A DNA stretch of 64,000 nt from Pandoraea pneumonica. Lineage in GTDB: Bacteria; Pseudomonadota; Gammaproteobacteria; Burkholderiales; Burkholderiaceae. The stretch lies in contig NZ_CABPSK010000003.1 in NCBI RefSeq assembly GCF_902459645.1, forward strand, positions 744,001 to 808,000, read 5' to 3'. Position 1 is the first letter of the stretch; each line of letters starts with the position of its first letter. Both the position numbers and the translations under genes were made by a program. The notes beneath the pieces were generated by a model. That model did no database searches. It had not been told where the DNA came from and saw only the letters and a program-made list of their open reading frames with translations. Positions 17,285 to 28,802 of this stretch are shown here, one piece after another.

Positions 17285-17803
17285 TCACGGAAATGCCGGA
17301 ATCGCCGCCTCCACCCCTTCCATATGCGCTTCGGGGTGGTGCGCCTTCAACATCTCGCGAACTTCGTCGACGCGGCTTTCGCGCACATCGACCATCAGCA
17401 GAATCTGACCTTGCTCGAGCGGCGCTCGGAACATCTTGAGCCGCGAGTTCGGCACCGACACGCCGATCATGCTCGACACCCACGCACCGAACAGCGAACC
17501 GAGCGGCGCGGTGATGATCATCAATTCCCACTGGGGACGCGTGCCCACGATGGGGAAAAACGCCGCGACTGCACCGACTGCCAGCCCACAGAAGCCGCCG
17601 ATCACGAGCCCGGCTTCGGCGCCGTGCACGATATCGGAAGTCTGTAGGAGGTTAGCCTCGTGCAGTCCCTCCAGGTCCATTTCGTCACGTGCCATAAAGT
17701 GGATGTGACGTTCCTCGATCCGCGCGAGCAACAGATCGCTCATGGTGCGCTGGGCACTGGCCAGATCGGGAAGCAGGAAATACATCCGTCTGCGCATTAA
17801 CAT
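17285..17803 (-). CDS. DUF1269 family membrane protein
   Basis: 172 aa from ATG 17803, preceded by AGGAGG at good spacing; an upstream in-frame start would add 10 residues without such a site. The first 65 residues are a ferredoxin-like soluble region (RMYFLLPDLASAQRTM). Residues about 68-125 hold two glycine-rich hydrophobic segments (GLVIGGFCGLAVGAVAAFF, APLGSLFGAWVSSMIG) resembling a glycine zipper. The C-terminal part (ILLMVDVRESRVDEVREML) has a second ferredoxin-like half and ends MEGVEAAIPAFP. This layout is DUF1269/YlaJ-like; the function is unknown. Confidence 0.85.
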   Translation of the reverse strand: MLMRRRMYFLLPDLASAQRTMSDLLLARIEERHIHFMARDEMDLEGLHEANLLQTSDIVHGAEAGLVIGGFCGLAVGAVAAFFPIVGTRPQWELMIITAPLGSLFGAWVSSMIGVSVPNSRLKMFRAPLEQGQILLMVDVRESRVDEVREMLKAHHPEAHMEGVEAAIPAFP

Positions 17804-17981
17804 GTTGCGCCCTCCTGTCGACGTTTCCGACAAATCCCCTTCGTTGGTCTTGGTTTGTGCGGGGTTGGTTACTGTGTTTTAGTGCATGCGACAGGCATGC
17901 GCAAGCCGCCCAACGGGGCAGGCTTGCTAATAGAGAGGGAAATGCGCGCGGAAGATGCGCGGATGTGCCGCGCTGGCAGAC

Positions 17982-18260
17982 TCAGGCGCGGTGTTCGCGC
18001 GCGAGATAGGCGTCGCGATGCGCGCCGCTGCAAAAGTGCGTACCCCCGGCGCCATGCACCGCATCGCTCTCCGGCAGATAGGTATCGCACTCTTGGCAGC
18101 GCACCATGCGCTCGGCAGGCGGCAGCGATTGTTGCACGGTGGTCTTCGCGCCATTCGACGGCGGCGGACGCATGCGATCGGCGTCGCGCTTGCGTTCGTT
18201 ATGACGCATCCACCAGGTGCCCAGCACCAACAACACCAGTAACAGCAAGATATTGCGCAT
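17982..18260 (-). CDS. PP0621-family small zinc-finger-like protein
   Basis: 92 aa. Residues 3-16 are a short hydrophobic helix (signal anchor), followed by a basic stretch, WWMRHNERKRDADRMR. The C-terminal domain has MVRCQECDTYLPESDAV and GGTHFCSGAHRDAYL, so C-x2-C and a CxxxH-type pair could bind zinc, like a TRASH/YHS fold. This matches the PP0621 family of beta- and gamma-proteobacteria, of unknown role. It lies 6 bases after ypjD on the same strand, so the two are probably cotranscribed. Confidence 0.85.
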   Translation of the reverse strand: MRNILLLLVLLVLGTWWMRHNERKRDADRMRPPPSNGAKTTVQQSLPPAERMVRCQECDTYLPESDAVHGAGGTHFCSGAHRDAYLAREHRA

Positions 18261-18266
18261 CGCGCT

Positions 18267-19151
18267 TCAAGTCTCCGTCATGCGATGCAGCACCACCTCT
18301 AGCACGAAGCGAGAACCGACATACGCCAGCAGTAGCGCCACGAACGACGCCAGAACCCAACGCAGCGCGACCTTACCGCGCCACCCATAAAAGTGTCGGC
18401 CCAGCAGCACCGCGCCGAACATCAGCCACGACACCACCGCGAACACGGTCTTGTGATCGATGCGCACCGCACGCCCGAAGAGCGCCTCGGAGAACATCAC
18501 ACCGGAAATCAGCGTCAGCGTGAGCAGCACGAAGCCCGCACCAATCAGCCGGAACAGCAGCTTCTCCATCGTGAGCAACGGCGGCAGTGTCTCTAACCAG
18601 CGTGCCAGCCAGCCGGTCGGCTCGTTGCCGCGCGACGGATGCAATTGTCGTTCCGCATAAATCATCAACAGCGCGTGCAAGGCCGCGAGTGCGAACAGAC
18701 CGTACGCCATGTTCGCGATGATGAAGTGGGCCTTGAAGATCGGATCGGCGGCAAAGCCGAGAATGCGCACGTCCGGGAAAATTAGCGGCAACAGACAAGC
18801 CACGGCGGCAATCGGTGTGACCATTAGCCGCAGGCTGTCGAGCGGGAAGAAGAAACTCTCGATCCAATAGATACCGACCGAGAGCCAGAGCATGGCCGAG
18901 AGCATGTACGCGAAACCGAAGTGCATGCTGTCGGCACGGAAGATCGTCTGATGCAGCAACACCCCATGCAGCGCGAGCACGACGAACAGCGAAAGCTGCA
19001 TCGGCCAACGCGACGGCGTGCCCGTGACGGGCACAGGCGCGAGCTGTCCACCCGCCATCGCGAGCGCGGCATCGCGCCGGTAACCTTGCCACGAACAAAC
19101 CGCCAACCCGGCGTAAAGGATGGCGGTCAGCGCATACAGTAAAATAGTCAT
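18267..19151 (-). CDS. ypjD: CcsA/HemX-like inner-membrane protein (YpjD type)
   Basis: 294 aa with about eight hydrophobic helices, including ILLYALTAILYAGLAVCSW at the N-terminus and VFAVVSWLMFGAVLLGRHFYGW near the C-terminus. A conserved His in FKAHFIIANMAYGLFALAALHALL fits the cytochrome c assembly (CcsA/CcmC) fold that handles heme. In E. coli ypjD is also next to ffh and transcribed divergently from it, as here. Heme handling is inferred from family only; E. coli work links YpjD to metal-efflux factors. Confidence 0.88.
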   Translation of the reverse strand: MTILLYALTAILYAGLAVCSWQGYRRDAALAMAGGQLAPVPVTGTPSRWPMQLSLFVVLALHGVLLHQTIFRADSMHFGFAYMLSAMLWLSVGIYWIESFFFPLDSLRLMVTPIAAVACLLPLIFPDVRILGFAADPIFKAHFIIANMAYGLFALAALHALLMIYAERQLHPSRGNEPTGWLARWLETLPPLLTMEKLLFRLIGAGFVLLTLTLISGVMFSEALFGRAVRIDHKTVFAVVSWLMFGAVLLGRHFYGWRGKVALRWVLASFVALLLAYVGSRFVLEVVLHRMTET

Positions 19152-19254
19152 GTTTGAAGTTTACACCAGCCCATGACGGGCGCGCTGCCAGGCTGTTCAC
19201 CCGCCCGGCCGTGCCCGCCCACCGGGCCACTGCGGGTCTTACAGGATACGTTTC

Positions 19255-20619
19255 ATGCTCGACAATCTCACTACGCGCCTTGCCAAGGTCGTCAAGACAC
19301 TGCGCGGCGAAGCCCGTCTGACCGAGGCCAACACGCAGGAAATGCTGCGCGAAGTGCGCCTTGCCCTGCTCGAGGCCGACGTGGCCCTGCCGGTGGTTCG
19401 CGATTTCATCGCCAAGGTGCGCGAAAAGGCGCTCGGCGAAGAAGTCGTCGGCAGCCTCTCGCCGGGTCAGGCGCTCGTGGGTGTCGTTCAGCGCGAACTG
19501 ACCGCGCTCATGGGCGGCGACTACGAAGGCCGTGCCGCCGAACTCAATCTCGCCACCACCCCGCCCGCCATTATCTTGATGGCCGGTCTGCAAGGGGCGG
19601 GTAAAACCACCACCGTCGGTAAGCTCGCCAAGCTGCTGCGCTCGCAGAAGAAGAAAGTCCTCACGGTTTCCGTCGACGTCTACCGCCCCGCCGCTATCGC
19701 GCAGTTGCAGACGGTGACCGAACAGGTCGACGCCGATTTCTTCCCCTCGCAACCCGATCAGAAGCCGGTCGACATCGCCCGCGCGGCAGTCGACTGGGCG
19801 CGCCGCCATCACCACGATGTGCTGCTCGTCGACACGGCCGGCCGTCTGGGTATCGACGAAGCGATGATGCAGGAAATCAGCGCCCTGCACGCTGAGTTGA
19901 AACCGATCGAAACGCTGTTCGTCGTCGATGCCATGCTCGGTCAAGACGCCGTGAACACCGCCCGCGCGTTCAACGACGCGCTGCCGCTCACCGGCGTGGT
20001 GCTCACCAAGCTCGACGGCGACTCGCGCGGCGGTGCGGCGCTGTCGGTGCGTCATATCACCGGCAAGCCGATCAAGTTCGTCGGTGTGGCCGAAAAGCTC
20101 GATGGCCTCGAAGTCTTCCACCCGGACCGCATGGCGAACCGGATTCTCGGCATGGGCGACATTCTCGCGCTCGTCGAAGAAGCCCAGCGCGGCGTGGACG
20201 TGCAAGCGGCGCAGAAGCTCGCCGAGAAGGTAAAGAAAGGCGGCGACTTCGATCTGAACGACTTCAAAGCGCAGATCGGTCAGATGAAGAACATGGGCGG
20301 TCTCTCTTCGCTGATGGACAAGCTGCCGGCACAGTTTCAAGCCGCGGCTAGCCAAACCAATATGGATCAGGCCGAGAAGCAAGTGCGCCGCATGGAAGGC
20401 ATCATCAACTCGATGACGCCCGCCGAGCGCGCCAAGCCCGAACTGATCAAAGCCAGCCGCAAGCGCCGTATTGCCGCCGGTGCGGGCGTGCAGGTGCAGG
20501 AAGTCAACCGCATGCTCAATCAGTACGATCAGATGCGCACGATGATGAAGAAGTTGAAGGGCGGCGGCATGATGAAGATGATGCGCAGCATGAAGGGCAT
20601 GATGCCGGGTATGCGCTAA
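19255..20619 (+). CDS. ffh: Signal recognition particle protein Ffh
   Basis: 454 aa. The N domain (MLDNLTTRLAKVVKTLRGEA) is followed by the GTPase domain with G1 GLQGAGKTTT (about residues 110-119), the DVYRPAA motif, DTAGR and TKLDGDSRGGAALS. The methionine-rich M domain at the C-terminus binds 4.5S RNA and signal peptides and ends in a strikingly Met/Lys/Gly-rich stretch (KGGGMMKMMRSMKGMMPGMR). With 4.5S RNA and FtsY it targets inner-membrane proteins. The 4.5S RNA gene is not in this window. It is divergent from ypjD. Confidence 0.98.
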   Translation: MLDNLTTRLAKVVKTLRGEARLTEANTQEMLREVRLALLEADVALPVVRDFIAKVREKALGEEVVGSLSPGQALVGVVQRELTALMGGDYEGRAAELNLATTPPAIILMAGLQGAGKTTTVGKLAKLLRSQKKKVLTVSVDVYRPAAIAQLQTVTEQVDADFFPSQPDQKPVDIARAAVDWARRHHHDVLLVDTAGRLGIDEAMMQEISALHAELKPIETLFVVDAMLGQDAVNTARAFNDALPLTGVVLTKLDGDSRGGAALSVRHITGKPIKFVGVAEKLDGLEVFHPDRMANRILGMGDILALVEEAQRGVDVQAAQKLAEKVKKGGDFDLNDFKAQIGQMKNMGGLSSLMDKLPAQFQAAASQTNMDQAEKQVRRMEGIINSMTPAERAKPELIKASRKRRIAAGAGVQVQEVNRMLNQYDQMRTMMKKLKGGGMMKMMRSMKGMMPGMR

Positions 20620-20765
20620 GCGCTTGCGTTGTGCATGACATCCCGGTCGCAGGGTTGCGGTTCGGCTGATATCGGACATTTCCGGCTAACCCCGGGCTTT
20701 CCGTATATACTCCGGGCCGCAAATAGCGACATCCCCCCGCAACAAGTGATACAGGGTCGCCCCAT

Positions 20766-21314
20766 ATGAACCGCGAAGAAGCCCTCGAAGTATTCCGTAA
20801 TTCCGAAGAAATCGTCTCGGCCGACCAGGTCAACGCCTCGGTCGACCAGATGGCCGGTGCCATCAAGGCCGCCATCGGCGACGAATTCCCGATGGTGCTG
20901 TCGGTCATGGGCGGCGCCGCCGTCTTCACCGGCATGCTGCTGCCGCGCCTCGACTTCCCGCTCGAGTTCGACTACATCCACCTCTCGCGTTACAACAACA
21001 CCACCACGGGCGGTGCGATGCAGTGGCGCGTGGCGCCGCGCGATTCGGTGCGCGACCGCGTGGTGCTGGTGCTCGACGACATTCTCGACGAAGGCGCCAC
21101 GATGGCCGCGATTCGCGATCGCATTCTCGAGATGGGCGCGTCGAAGTTCTACAGCGCCGTGCTGTGCGAAAAGATTCTCGCCAAGGAAAAGCCGTCGCAT
21201 CCCGACTTCTGCGGCTTCACGGTGCCCGATCGCTATGTGTTCGGCTGCGGTATGGATGCCAAGGGTTACTGGCGCAATCTGCCGACGATCCGCGCGCTGA
21301 CTACGCCGCGCTGA
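20766..21314 (+). CDS. Purine (hypoxanthine-guanine) phosphoribosyltransferase family protein
   Basis: 182 aa. The type I PRTase signature VVLVLDDILDEGATMAA holds the PRPP-binding acidic pair, and the N-terminal core has VLSVMGGAAVFTGMLLPRL. DFCGFTVPDRYVFGCGMDAKGYWRNLP near the C-terminus is the purine-binding region of HGPRTs. The enzyme would salvage hypoxanthine/guanine with PRPP. It follows ffh by about 145 bases, with TATACT at 20706 as a possible own -10. A terminator follows. Confidence 0.9.
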   Translation: MNREEALEVFRNSEEIVSADQVNASVDQMAGAIKAAIGDEFPMVLSVMGGAAVFTGMLLPRLDFPLEFDYIHLSRYNNTTTGGAMQWRVAPRDSVRDRVVLVLDDILDEGATMAAIRDRILEMGASKFYSAVLCEKILAKEKPSHPDFCGFTVPDRYVFGCGMDAKGYWRNLPTIRALTTPR

Positions 21315-21334
21315 TCCGCGCCAGCATCACCATG

Positions 21335-21366
21335 AAGAAAGGGCCCCACGGGGCCCTTTTCTTTTT
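21335..21366. terminator. Bidirectional rho-independent terminator
   Basis: Perfect stem GGGCCC/GGGCCC with loop CACG, extended by AAGAAA on one side and TTTTCTTTTT on the other. It lies between the phosphoribosyltransferase (plus, stop at 21314) and marC (minus, stop at 21383) and can serve both. Confidence 0.9.
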
Positions 21367-21382
21367 GTGTCTCGACGGTGCA

Positions 21383-21976
21383 TCAGAACTGATGCACGAA
21401 GACCTTCACGCCTTTGAGGATCATCTCGACTGAGATCGCCACGAGAATCAGGCCCATCAGCCGCTCGAACGCCGCCACCACACGCGAGCCCAGCAAGCGC
21501 TCGATGCGATCGGCCAGCAGCAGCACGACGGCGCACACGGCCATCGTCACGCTGAGCGCCATGATCCATTCGAGCATCCGCCCCGGCTGTTGCGACACCA
21601 GCAGCATGACCGTCGCCAAGGCCGACGGCCCGGCCAGCGCCGGAATCGCCAGCGGCACGATCAGCGGCTCGCCCGCCGTCGGCAGCGACCCTTGATCGGG
21701 GTGCGGGAAGATCATGCGCAGCGCGATCAGAAACAGCACGATGCCGCCTGCCAACTGCAACGACAGATCCGTCAGGCTCATCATCCGCAGGAACCGATCT
21801 CCCACGAGCATGAACAGCAGCAGAATCGCGAACGCGATCAGCACTTCCCGCACGATGACCCGTGGCCGTCGCGACGCGGGCACATTGCGCAGGGCATTCA
21901 CAAAGATGGGGATGTTGCCGAACGGGTCGGTGATGAGCAGCAGGAGAATCGTGGCCGAAGCGAACGTGTATTCCAT
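21383..21976 (-). CDS. MarC/NAAT family integral membrane protein
   Basis: 197 aa with six hydrophobic helices. Family hallmarks are the N-terminal LLLITDPFGNIPIFV and the repeated segment PLAIPALAGPSALATVMLL, the two halves of the inverted-repeat fold. Family members are multidrug-resistance-locus associated proteins of uncertain transport function; an amino-acid transport role is reported for some archaeal members. ATG 21976 is clear. proS lies 80 bases upstream on the same strand, so both may share a transcript ending at 21335-21366. Confidence 0.92.
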   Translation of the reverse strand: MEYTFASATILLLLITDPFGNIPIFVNALRNVPASRRPRVIVREVLIAFAILLLFMLVGDRFLRMMSLTDLSLQLAGGIVLFLIALRMIFPHPDQGSLPTAGEPLIVPLAIPALAGPSALATVMLLVSQQPGRMLEWIMALSVTMAVCAVVLLLADRIERLLGSRVVAAFERLMGLILVAISVEMILKGVKVFVHQF

Positions 21977-22057
21977 ACGGAGAGTGCTCTAGATATGACA
22001 ACGGCAGCCGCCGAAGCGACTGCCGTCAGGTACTGCTGGAACGGATAACTAGCTAGC

Positions 22058-23797
22058 TCAGACGGCCTTCGCAGCACGCACCTTGCCGGTGACAACGTCG
22101 GCCACGGCGGCGGCATCGAGCAACTGGGCTTCGGTGTCGCGTCGGCCCTGATACTCGATCTTGCCTTCCTTCAGGCCACGATCGCCGATCACCACGCGGT
22201 GCGGCACGCCGATCAGTTCCCAGTCGGCGAACATCACGCCCGGGCGCTCGCCACGGTCGTCGAGAATCACGTCGACACCGGCGGCCAGCAGGTCCTCGTA
22301 GAGCTTGTCGGCGGCGGCGCGCACGGCGTCGCTGCGGTCGTAGCCCATCGGGCACAGCACCACTTCGAACGGGGCGATCGATTCCGGCCAGATGATGCCG
22401 CGATCGTCGAAATTCTGCTCGATCGCAGCGCCCAGCACGCGCGTGATACCGATGCCGTAGCAACCCATTTCCATCGGCGCCGGCTTGCCGTTCTCATCGA
22501 GGAACTTGGCATCCATCGCGTCGGAGTACTTGGTCCCCAGTTGGAAGACGTGCCCCACTTCGATGCCGCGGCACAGCGCGATTTCGCCCTTGCCGTCCGG
22601 CGAGGCGTCGCCCGGCACGACATTGCGCAAGTCGGCCACCACTTCCGGCTCGGGCAGATCGCGGCCCCAGTTCACGCCGGTGGTGTGGAAGTCCACCTCG
22701 TTGGCGCCGACCACGAAGTCGCTCATCTTGGCGACGGTGCGATCGACCACCAGCTTGACCGGCTTCTTGGTCCCGATCGGGCCCAGATACCCCGGCGGCG
22801 TGCCGAACCACTCGACGATTTCGGCTTCGGAGGCGAAGCGGAAGTCCGTCAGCCCCGGCACCTTGCTCGCCTTGATTTCGTTGAGTTCGTGATCGCCGCG
22901 CAGCAGCAACAGCCAGACGGTCGTACCGGCGTCTTCGCTATCGGTGGCCAGCACAATCGACTTGACGGTGCGCTGGAGCGGAATCGACAGCAATTCGGCG
23001 ACGGCTTCGCACTTGGCCTTACCCGGCGTGGCGGTCTTGGTCAGCGCCTCGGCGGCAGCGGCGCGCTCGCCTTGCGGAGCGACGGCTTCGGCCATTTCGA
23101 CGTTGGCCGCGTAATCCGACGTCGGGCAGTAGGCGATGGCGTCTTCACCGGTGTCGGCAATCACGTGGAATTCGTGCGAGCCCGAGCCGCCGATCGAGCC
23201 GTTGTCGGCCACCACCGCGCGGAAGTCCAGCCCCAGACGCGTGAAGATGCGCACATAGGCGTCGAACATCTTCTGATACGAGACCTGCATGCCGGCGCGG
23301 TCCTTATCGAAGGAGTAGGCGTCCTTCATCATGAATTCGCGCCCGCGCATCACGCCGAAGCGCGGACGGATCTCGTCGCGGAACTTGTTCTGCACCTGAT
23401 AGAAGTTGACCGGCAACTGGCGGTAGCTCTTGATCTCGCGGCGCGCGATGTCCGTCACCACTTCTTCGTGGGTCGGGCCGACGACGAAATCGCGGTCGTT
23501 GCGATCCTTCAGACGAAGCAGCTCCGGGCCGTACTTTTGCCAGCGGCCCGATTCCTGCCAGAGTTCGGCCGGTTGCACGGCTGGCATGAGCAGTTCCAGC
23601 GCGCCGGCGCGGTTCATTTCTTCACGCACGATGGCTTCGACCTTGCGAATCGAGCGCAGGCCGATCGGCAGGTAATCGTAGATACCGCCGGCAACGCGGC
23701 GGATCATGCCGGCACGCACCATCAGCTTGTGGCTGACGATCTCGGCGTCCGCGGGAGCTTCCTTGAGGGTGCCGATGAAGAAACGAGAGGCTTTCAT
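22058..23797 (-). CDS. proS: Prolyl-tRNA synthetase
   Basis: 579 aa, the bacterial long form with an editing (INS) domain between class II motifs 2 and 3. The start [20 protein letters not shown] is typical. Class II motif 1 lies in [27 protein letters not shown], motif 2 in [23 protein letters not shown], motif 3 in [13 protein letters not shown]. The C-terminal anticodon-binding domain follows ([16 protein letters not shown]). It charges tRNA-Pro; a tRNA-Pro(CGG) gene lies at 30087 in this window. Divergent from rppH. Confidence 0.98.
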   Translation of the reverse strand: MKASRFFIGTLKEAPADAEIVSHKLMVRAGMIRRVAGGIYDYLPIGLRSIRKVEAIVREEMNRAGALELLMPAVQPAELWQESGRWQKYGPELLRLKDRNDRDFVVGPTHEEVVTDIARREIKSYRQLPVNFYQVQNKFRDEIRPRFGVMRGREFMMKDAYSFDKDRAGMQVSYQKMFDAYVRIFTRLGLDFRAVVADNGSIGGSGSHEFHVIADTGEDAIAYCPTSDYAANVEMAEAVAPQGERAAAAEALTKTATPGKAKCEAVAELLSIPLQRTVKSIVLATDSEDAGTTVWLLLLRGDHELNEIKASKVPGLTDFRFASEAEIVEWFGTPPGYLGPIGTKKPVKLVVDRTVAKMSDFVVGANEVDFHTTGVNWGRDLPEPEVVADLRNVVPGDASPDGKGEIALCRGIEVGHVFQLGTKYSDAMDAKFLDENGKPAPMEMGCYGIGITRVLGAAIEQNFDDRGIIWPESIAPFEVVLCPMGYDRSDAVRAAADKLYEDLLAAGVDVILDDRGERPGVMFADWELIGVPHRVVIGDRGLKEGKIEYQGRRDTEAQLLDAAAVADVVTGKVRAAKAV

Positions 23798-23927
23798 GCA
23801 GATTTCCGGAAAAATTAAGGGTCAACGGCCGGGTTGCTTCGGTCGGGTGCCCGAGCCCCGCCAGCCGCCGCGCCGGTGATTATCTGTTTATAATCGAAGC
23901 AATTTTAAAGGATTCAAGGGTGGTTGT

Positions 23928-24722
23928 ATGCTTGACCGTGAAGGCTTTCGCCCGAACGTCGGCATCATCCTCTTAAACGCACGCAATGAAGTGTTCTGGG
24001 GCAAGCGGCTGGGCGAACACTCCTGGCAGTTCCCGCAAGGCGGCATCAAGTACGGCGAAACGCCCGAACAGGCCATGTTCCGAGAATTGCACGAGGAAAC
24101 CGGGCTAAAGCCAGAACACGTCAAAATCATCGGTCGCACGCGCGACTGGCTGCGTTATGAGGTGCCGGACAAGTTCATCAAGCGCGAAGTGCGCGGACAT
24201 TACCGGGGCCAGAAACAAATCTGGTTCCTGCTGCGCATGGTCGGTCGCGACTGCGATATCTGCCTGCGCGCAACCGATCATCCGGAGTTCGACGCCTGGC
24301 GCTGGAACGAGTACTGGGTGCCGCTGGATGCCGTAATCGAGTTCAAACGCGAAGTGTACCAACTCGCGCTCAACGAGCTCTCGCGCTATCTGCGCCGTAC
24401 GGCTGCGCGTGCCCAGCACGAACGGCGGCGGTTTCCGCGCGCGGGTGCCCATATCGGCGAGTTGCCGCCGGGTGCCACGGACGGCGCGTACGGTGACGAC
24501 TTGGGCCACGAGCCGCACCACGGCTCGCACGGTCCGGACGATCATTCGGACCATTCGGACGATTCGGCACATTCGGGCCCCTGCACCGAGGACTGTGCCG
24601 GTGCCGCTGTCGGCGCCCCCGCCAGTATCGGCGAGGCCAACGGCACCGAGAGTGCTGGCGCCTCGGGCGGCACGGCGACCTCCGGTAGCCACCGTAAGGA
24701 TTCGTCGGGCGGAGGGCATTGA
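23928..24722 (+). CDS. rppH: RNA pyrophosphohydrolase with long C-terminal tail
   Basis: 264 aa. Residues 1-160 are a classic Rpp[23 protein letters not shown] box [23 protein letters not shown] at 38-60, and [10 protein letters not shown]. It removes pyrophosphate from 5'-triphosphate RNA and so starts decay. E. coli RppH is 176 aa. Here about 95 extra residues follow, of low complexity with alternating His/Asp/Ser ([14 protein letters not shown]) and then Gly/Ala/Thr, presumably disordered. TATAAT at 23889-23894 is a likely -10. The divergent neighbour is proS. Confidence 0.95.
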   Translation: MLDREGFRPNVGIILLNARNEVFWGKRLGEHSWQFPQGGIKYGETPEQAMFRELHEETGLKPEHVKIIGRTRDWLRYEVPDKFIKREVRGHYRGQKQIWFLLRMVGRDCDICLRATDHPEFDAWRWNEYWVPLDAVIEFKREVYQLALNELSRYLRRTAARAQHERRRFPRAGAHIGELPPGATDGAYGDDLGHEPHHGSHGPDDHSDHSDDSAHSGPCTEDCAGAAVGAPASIGEANGTESAGASGGTATSGSHRKDSSGGGH

Positions 24723-24898
24723 ACGGGGCCGCTGCTGGCCTGTCCATCATCGGGCGCGGGCGTCATGCCCGCGCCGCACCGATCTCACCGTGTTGACCGG
24801 CCTCGCCGTCATCACCACCGATCACCCGGAACCACCCGAAACATTTCGCGCGGATTTCCCCGCTTTCGCTCATCAGCCGTCTTACTGACCGTCATCTC

Positions 24899-25471
24899 AT
24901 GCGACTTTCTTTCCCCCGCCGCGCACCGCGCCTCGCTGTCTTGGCCCCGCTGACCGCGCTGGCATTCCTGGCCGCTTGCAGCAGCACGTCGCAGCCCGTC
25001 CAGGACTTCGACGAATATCTCGCTCAGCAAGAAGCTGCAAAGGGCAAATGGAAGGAAGCCGAATTCACGATGCCGACGACGGCACCGCAAGACGCCGACC
25101 TCGTTGCGTTCCCCACGCTGCCGAACTCCTCGCTCACTTACTCGATCGACACCAAGTCCGTGCAAGTGACCGACGACGGCGTGGTGCGCTACGTGGCCGT
25201 CATTACGAGCAAGGAAGGCGCGCGTAACGTCTCGTTCGAAGGCATGCACTGCTCGTCGTTCGAAACCCGCCTGTACGCCACCGGCCGCCCCGACGGCACC
25301 TGGGCCGCGGCCCGTAACAGCGAATGGCGGCCGATTCGCCCGTATGGCACGACGGCCTATCAGGGCATTCTGTACCGCGACTTCCTCTGCCGCGACAAGA
25401 CGCCGCTGGGCAAGCCGAAGGAAATTGTGCAGAACCTGCGCTACCCGGCGACAAACCCCGAGTACAAGTAA
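24899..25471 (+). CDS. CNP1-like family lipoprotein
   Basis: 190 aa. A signal peptide with basic start (MRLSFPRRAPRLAVLAP) ends in lipobox LAAC, with Cys27 as the predicted lipid anchor. The mature part has DFDEYLAQQEAAKGKWKEAEF and FEGMHCSSFETRLYATGRPDG, then LYRDFLCRDKTP. The two conserved cysteines could form a periplasmic disulfide. It matches the CNP1-like domain family (named after a Neisseria cryptic protein), with no known function. The rppH-CNP1-proB-obgE neighbourhood is typical of Burkholderiales. Confidence 0.88.
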   Translation: MRLSFPRRAPRLAVLAPLTALAFLAACSSTSQPVQDFDEYLAQQEAAKGKWKEAEFTMPTTAPQDADLVAFPTLPNSSLTYSIDTKSVQVTDDGVVRYVAVITSKEGARNVSFEGMHCSSFETRLYATGRPDGTWAAARNSEWRPIRPYGTTAYQGILYRDFLCRDKTPLGKPKEIVQNLRYPATNPEYK

Positions 25472-25517
25472 GCACAGCGCGGGCAGTTCTCGCCCGCATG
25501 GCAGCGTCGATGCCATA

Positions 25518-25557
25518 AAAAAACGCCGGTCACGATTATCGTGCCGGCGTTTTTGTT
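25518..25557. terminator. Rho-independent terminator between CNP1 gene and proB
   Basis: Long near-perfect hairpin: AAAACGCCGG and CACGA pairing with TCGTG and CCGGCGTTTTT around a TTA loop. It is flanked by an A-run and T-run, so it can work for the plus-strand CNP1 gene and the minus-strand proB. Confidence 0.9.
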
Positions 25558-25590
25558 TCGACTGCGTGGTTCGGCGGCCGATATCGGCGA

Positions 25591-26724
25591 TCAGCGCAGA
25601 ATCAGGTTGTCGCGATGAATCAGCTCGGGCTCGTTGGCAAAGCCCAGCACTTGCTCGATATCGCTGCTCGGGTGACGGCGAATGAGCCTCGCTTCCGACG
25701 CGCTGTAGTTCGACAGGCCGCGCGCAATCTCGTGACCGGCCTCGTCCACGCAGGCGATGACTTCCCCTCGCGCGAACGTGCCCTCGACGTCGATCACACC
25801 GATCGGCAGCAGGCTCTTGCCCTCTTCGATCAGCTTCTTGCACGCGCCCGCGTCGATCACGACACGCCCGCGCACCTGCAAATGATCGGCCATCCACTGC
25901 TTGCGTGCCGTTAGCACCGCCGTGCGCGCCACCAGTTGCGTACCAATGGCTTCCCCACCCGCCAGCCGCACGAGGACATCCGCCTCACGGCCCGAGGCAA
26001 TCACGGTATGCGCACCGCTCGTCGCCGCACGCTTGGCCGCGAGAATCTTGGTCAGCATGCCGCCGCGGCCGATACTCGAGCCCGCGCCGCCAGCCATCGC
26101 CTCGAGGCGGTCGTCGCCCGCTTCGGCTTCGTGCACGAATTCGGCGTTCGGGTCCTTGCGCGGGTCGGCCGTATAGAGCCCCGACTGATCCGTGAGAATG
26201 ACGAGCGCATCACCGTCGATCAGATTGGTGACGAGCGCACCCAACGTGTCGTTGTCACCGAACTTGATTTCGTCGGTGACGACCGTGTCGTTCTCGTTGA
26301 TGATCGGCACCACGCCAAGACGCAGCAAAGTCAGCAGCGTCGTACGCGCATTCAGATAGCGTTCGCGATCGGCCAAGTCGGCGTGCGTGAGCAGAATCTG
26401 CGCCGTGCGCACGCCATGTTCGGCGAAGCGCGTCTCGTAGACCTGCGCGAGCCCCATCTGCCCCACGGCGGCGGCGGCCTGAAGTTCGTCGATGGCTTTC
26501 GGTCGACGTGTCCAGCCCAAACGCTGCATGCCTTCGGCAATGGCGCCGGAACTCACCAGCACCACCTGCTTTGGCGCACGCCCGTCACCACCGTGCCGCA
26601 GCGCGGCAATCTGCTGCGCCCAACGCGCAATTGCAACGTCGTCCAACCCGCGACCGTCGTTGGTCACAAGGCTGGAACCCACTTTCACCACGAGCCGCCT
26701 GGCATCGGCAATGACCGAACGCAT
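25591..26724 (-). CDS. proB: Glutamate 5-kinase
   Basis: 377 aa. First step of proline synthesis: phosphorylates glutamate to glutamyl 5-phosphate. The amino-acid kinase domain has [15 protein letters not shown] at the N-terminus, [36 protein letters not shown] and [17 protein letters not shown]. Residues about 280-370 form a PUA domain ([24 protein letters not shown]). An AGGAG site precedes ATG 26724. It lies about 180 bases downstream of obgE on the same strand. Confidence 0.97.
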   Translation of the reverse strand: MRSVIADARRLVVKVGSSLVTNDGRGLDDVAIARWAQQIAALRHGGDGRAPKQVVLVSSGAIAEGMQRLGWTRRPKAIDELQAAAAVGQMGLAQVYETRFAEHGVRTAQILLTHADLADRERYLNARTTLLTLLRLGVVPIINENDTVVTDEIKFGDNDTLGALVTNLIDGDALVILTDQSGLYTADPRKDPNAEFVHEAEAGDDRLEAMAGGAGSSIGRGGMLTKILAAKRAATSGAHTVIASGREADVLVRLAGGEAIGTQLVARTAVLTARKQWMADHLQVRGRVVIDAGACKKLIEEGKSLLPIGVIDVEGTFARGEVIACVDEAGHEIARGLSNYSASEARLIRRHPSSDIEQVLGFANEPELIHRDNLILR

Positions 26725-26906
26725 GGGACTGGTTTCTCCTGCGGATGTATTGGGAAGGCTGGTTCGCTGGCACCGTCGGGCGACTGTGGCAGGTGCGTCG
26801 CATACAGCGACGGATCTGCCTTCACACCGATCACGGCCAGCGCGGCCGGATCATCGGCGGCGACGTCATGACGACGACACCGCCCATGTCTTGAGTGATG
26901 TGGAGT

Positions 26907-28196
<1,290 letters not shown>

Positions 28197-28201
28197 TTAG
28201 C

Positions 28202-28462
28202 TTACGCTGCCGGCACCACGCTAACCACTTGCTTCTTCGCTGCGCCCTTGACGGCGAATTGCACGTGGCCATCGGCCAATGCAAACAGCGTGTGGTCCTT
28301 ACCAATACCGACGTTTTCGCCGGCATGCATACGAGTACCGCGTTGGCGAACGATGATGCCGCCAGCCAGGATTGCCTGACCGCCGTACACCTTCACGCCG
28401 AGGCGCTTCGACTCGGAATCGCGGCCGTTACGGGACGATCCGCCTGCTTTTTTGTGTGCCAT
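28202..28462 (-). CDS. rpmA: 50S ribosomal protein L27
   Basis: 86 aa. Starts [24 protein letters not shown], the near-invariant L27 N-terminus that reaches the peptidyl transferase centre, and includes [20 protein letters not shown]. No extra N-terminal extension of the Firmicutes type is present. It lies 28 bases after rplU on the same transcript. Confidence 0.98.
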   Translation of the reverse strand: MAHKKAGGSSRNGRDSESKRLGVKVYGGQAILAGGIIVRQRGTRMHAGENVGIGKDHTLFALADGHVQFAVKGAAKKQVVSVVPAA

Positions 28463-28490
28463 GACTTAACTCCTTACCTAGCTCTATCGA

Positions 28491-28802
28491 TTAGCCGTTG
28501 ATGCTGTCGATGCGCAGCTCGGTGTAGTTTTGGCGATGGCCTTGACGCTTTTGGTAGTGCTTGCGACGGCGCATCTTGAAAATCTTCACCTTGGGGTGAC
28601 GACCCTGGGCGATAACGGTAGCCTTGACGGAAGCCCCACTGACCAACGGTGCACCGAACTTAATCGATTCACCCTCGCCGACGGCGAGAACCTGGTCGAT
28701 GGTGATTTCAGCGCCAATGTCAGCCGGTATCTGTTCTACTTTGAGTTTTTCGCCAGCAGCAACCTTATATTGCTTGCCGCCGGTTTTTATGACCGCGTAC
28801 AT
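28491..28802 (-). CDS. rplU: 50S ribosomal protein L21
   Basis: 103 aa, the standard length. Starts [25 protein letters not shown] and ends with [14 protein letters not shown]-type basic residues ([22 protein letters not shown]) that bind 23S rRNA. First gene of the rplU-rpmA unit; a strong sigma70 promoter lies about 150 bases upstream at 28954-28982. Confidence 0.98.
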   Translation of the reverse strand: MYAVIKTGGKQYKVAAGEKLKVEQIPADIGAEITIDQVLAVGEGESIKFGAPLVSGASVKATVIAQGRHPKVKIFKMRRRKHYQKRQGHRQNYTELRIDSING

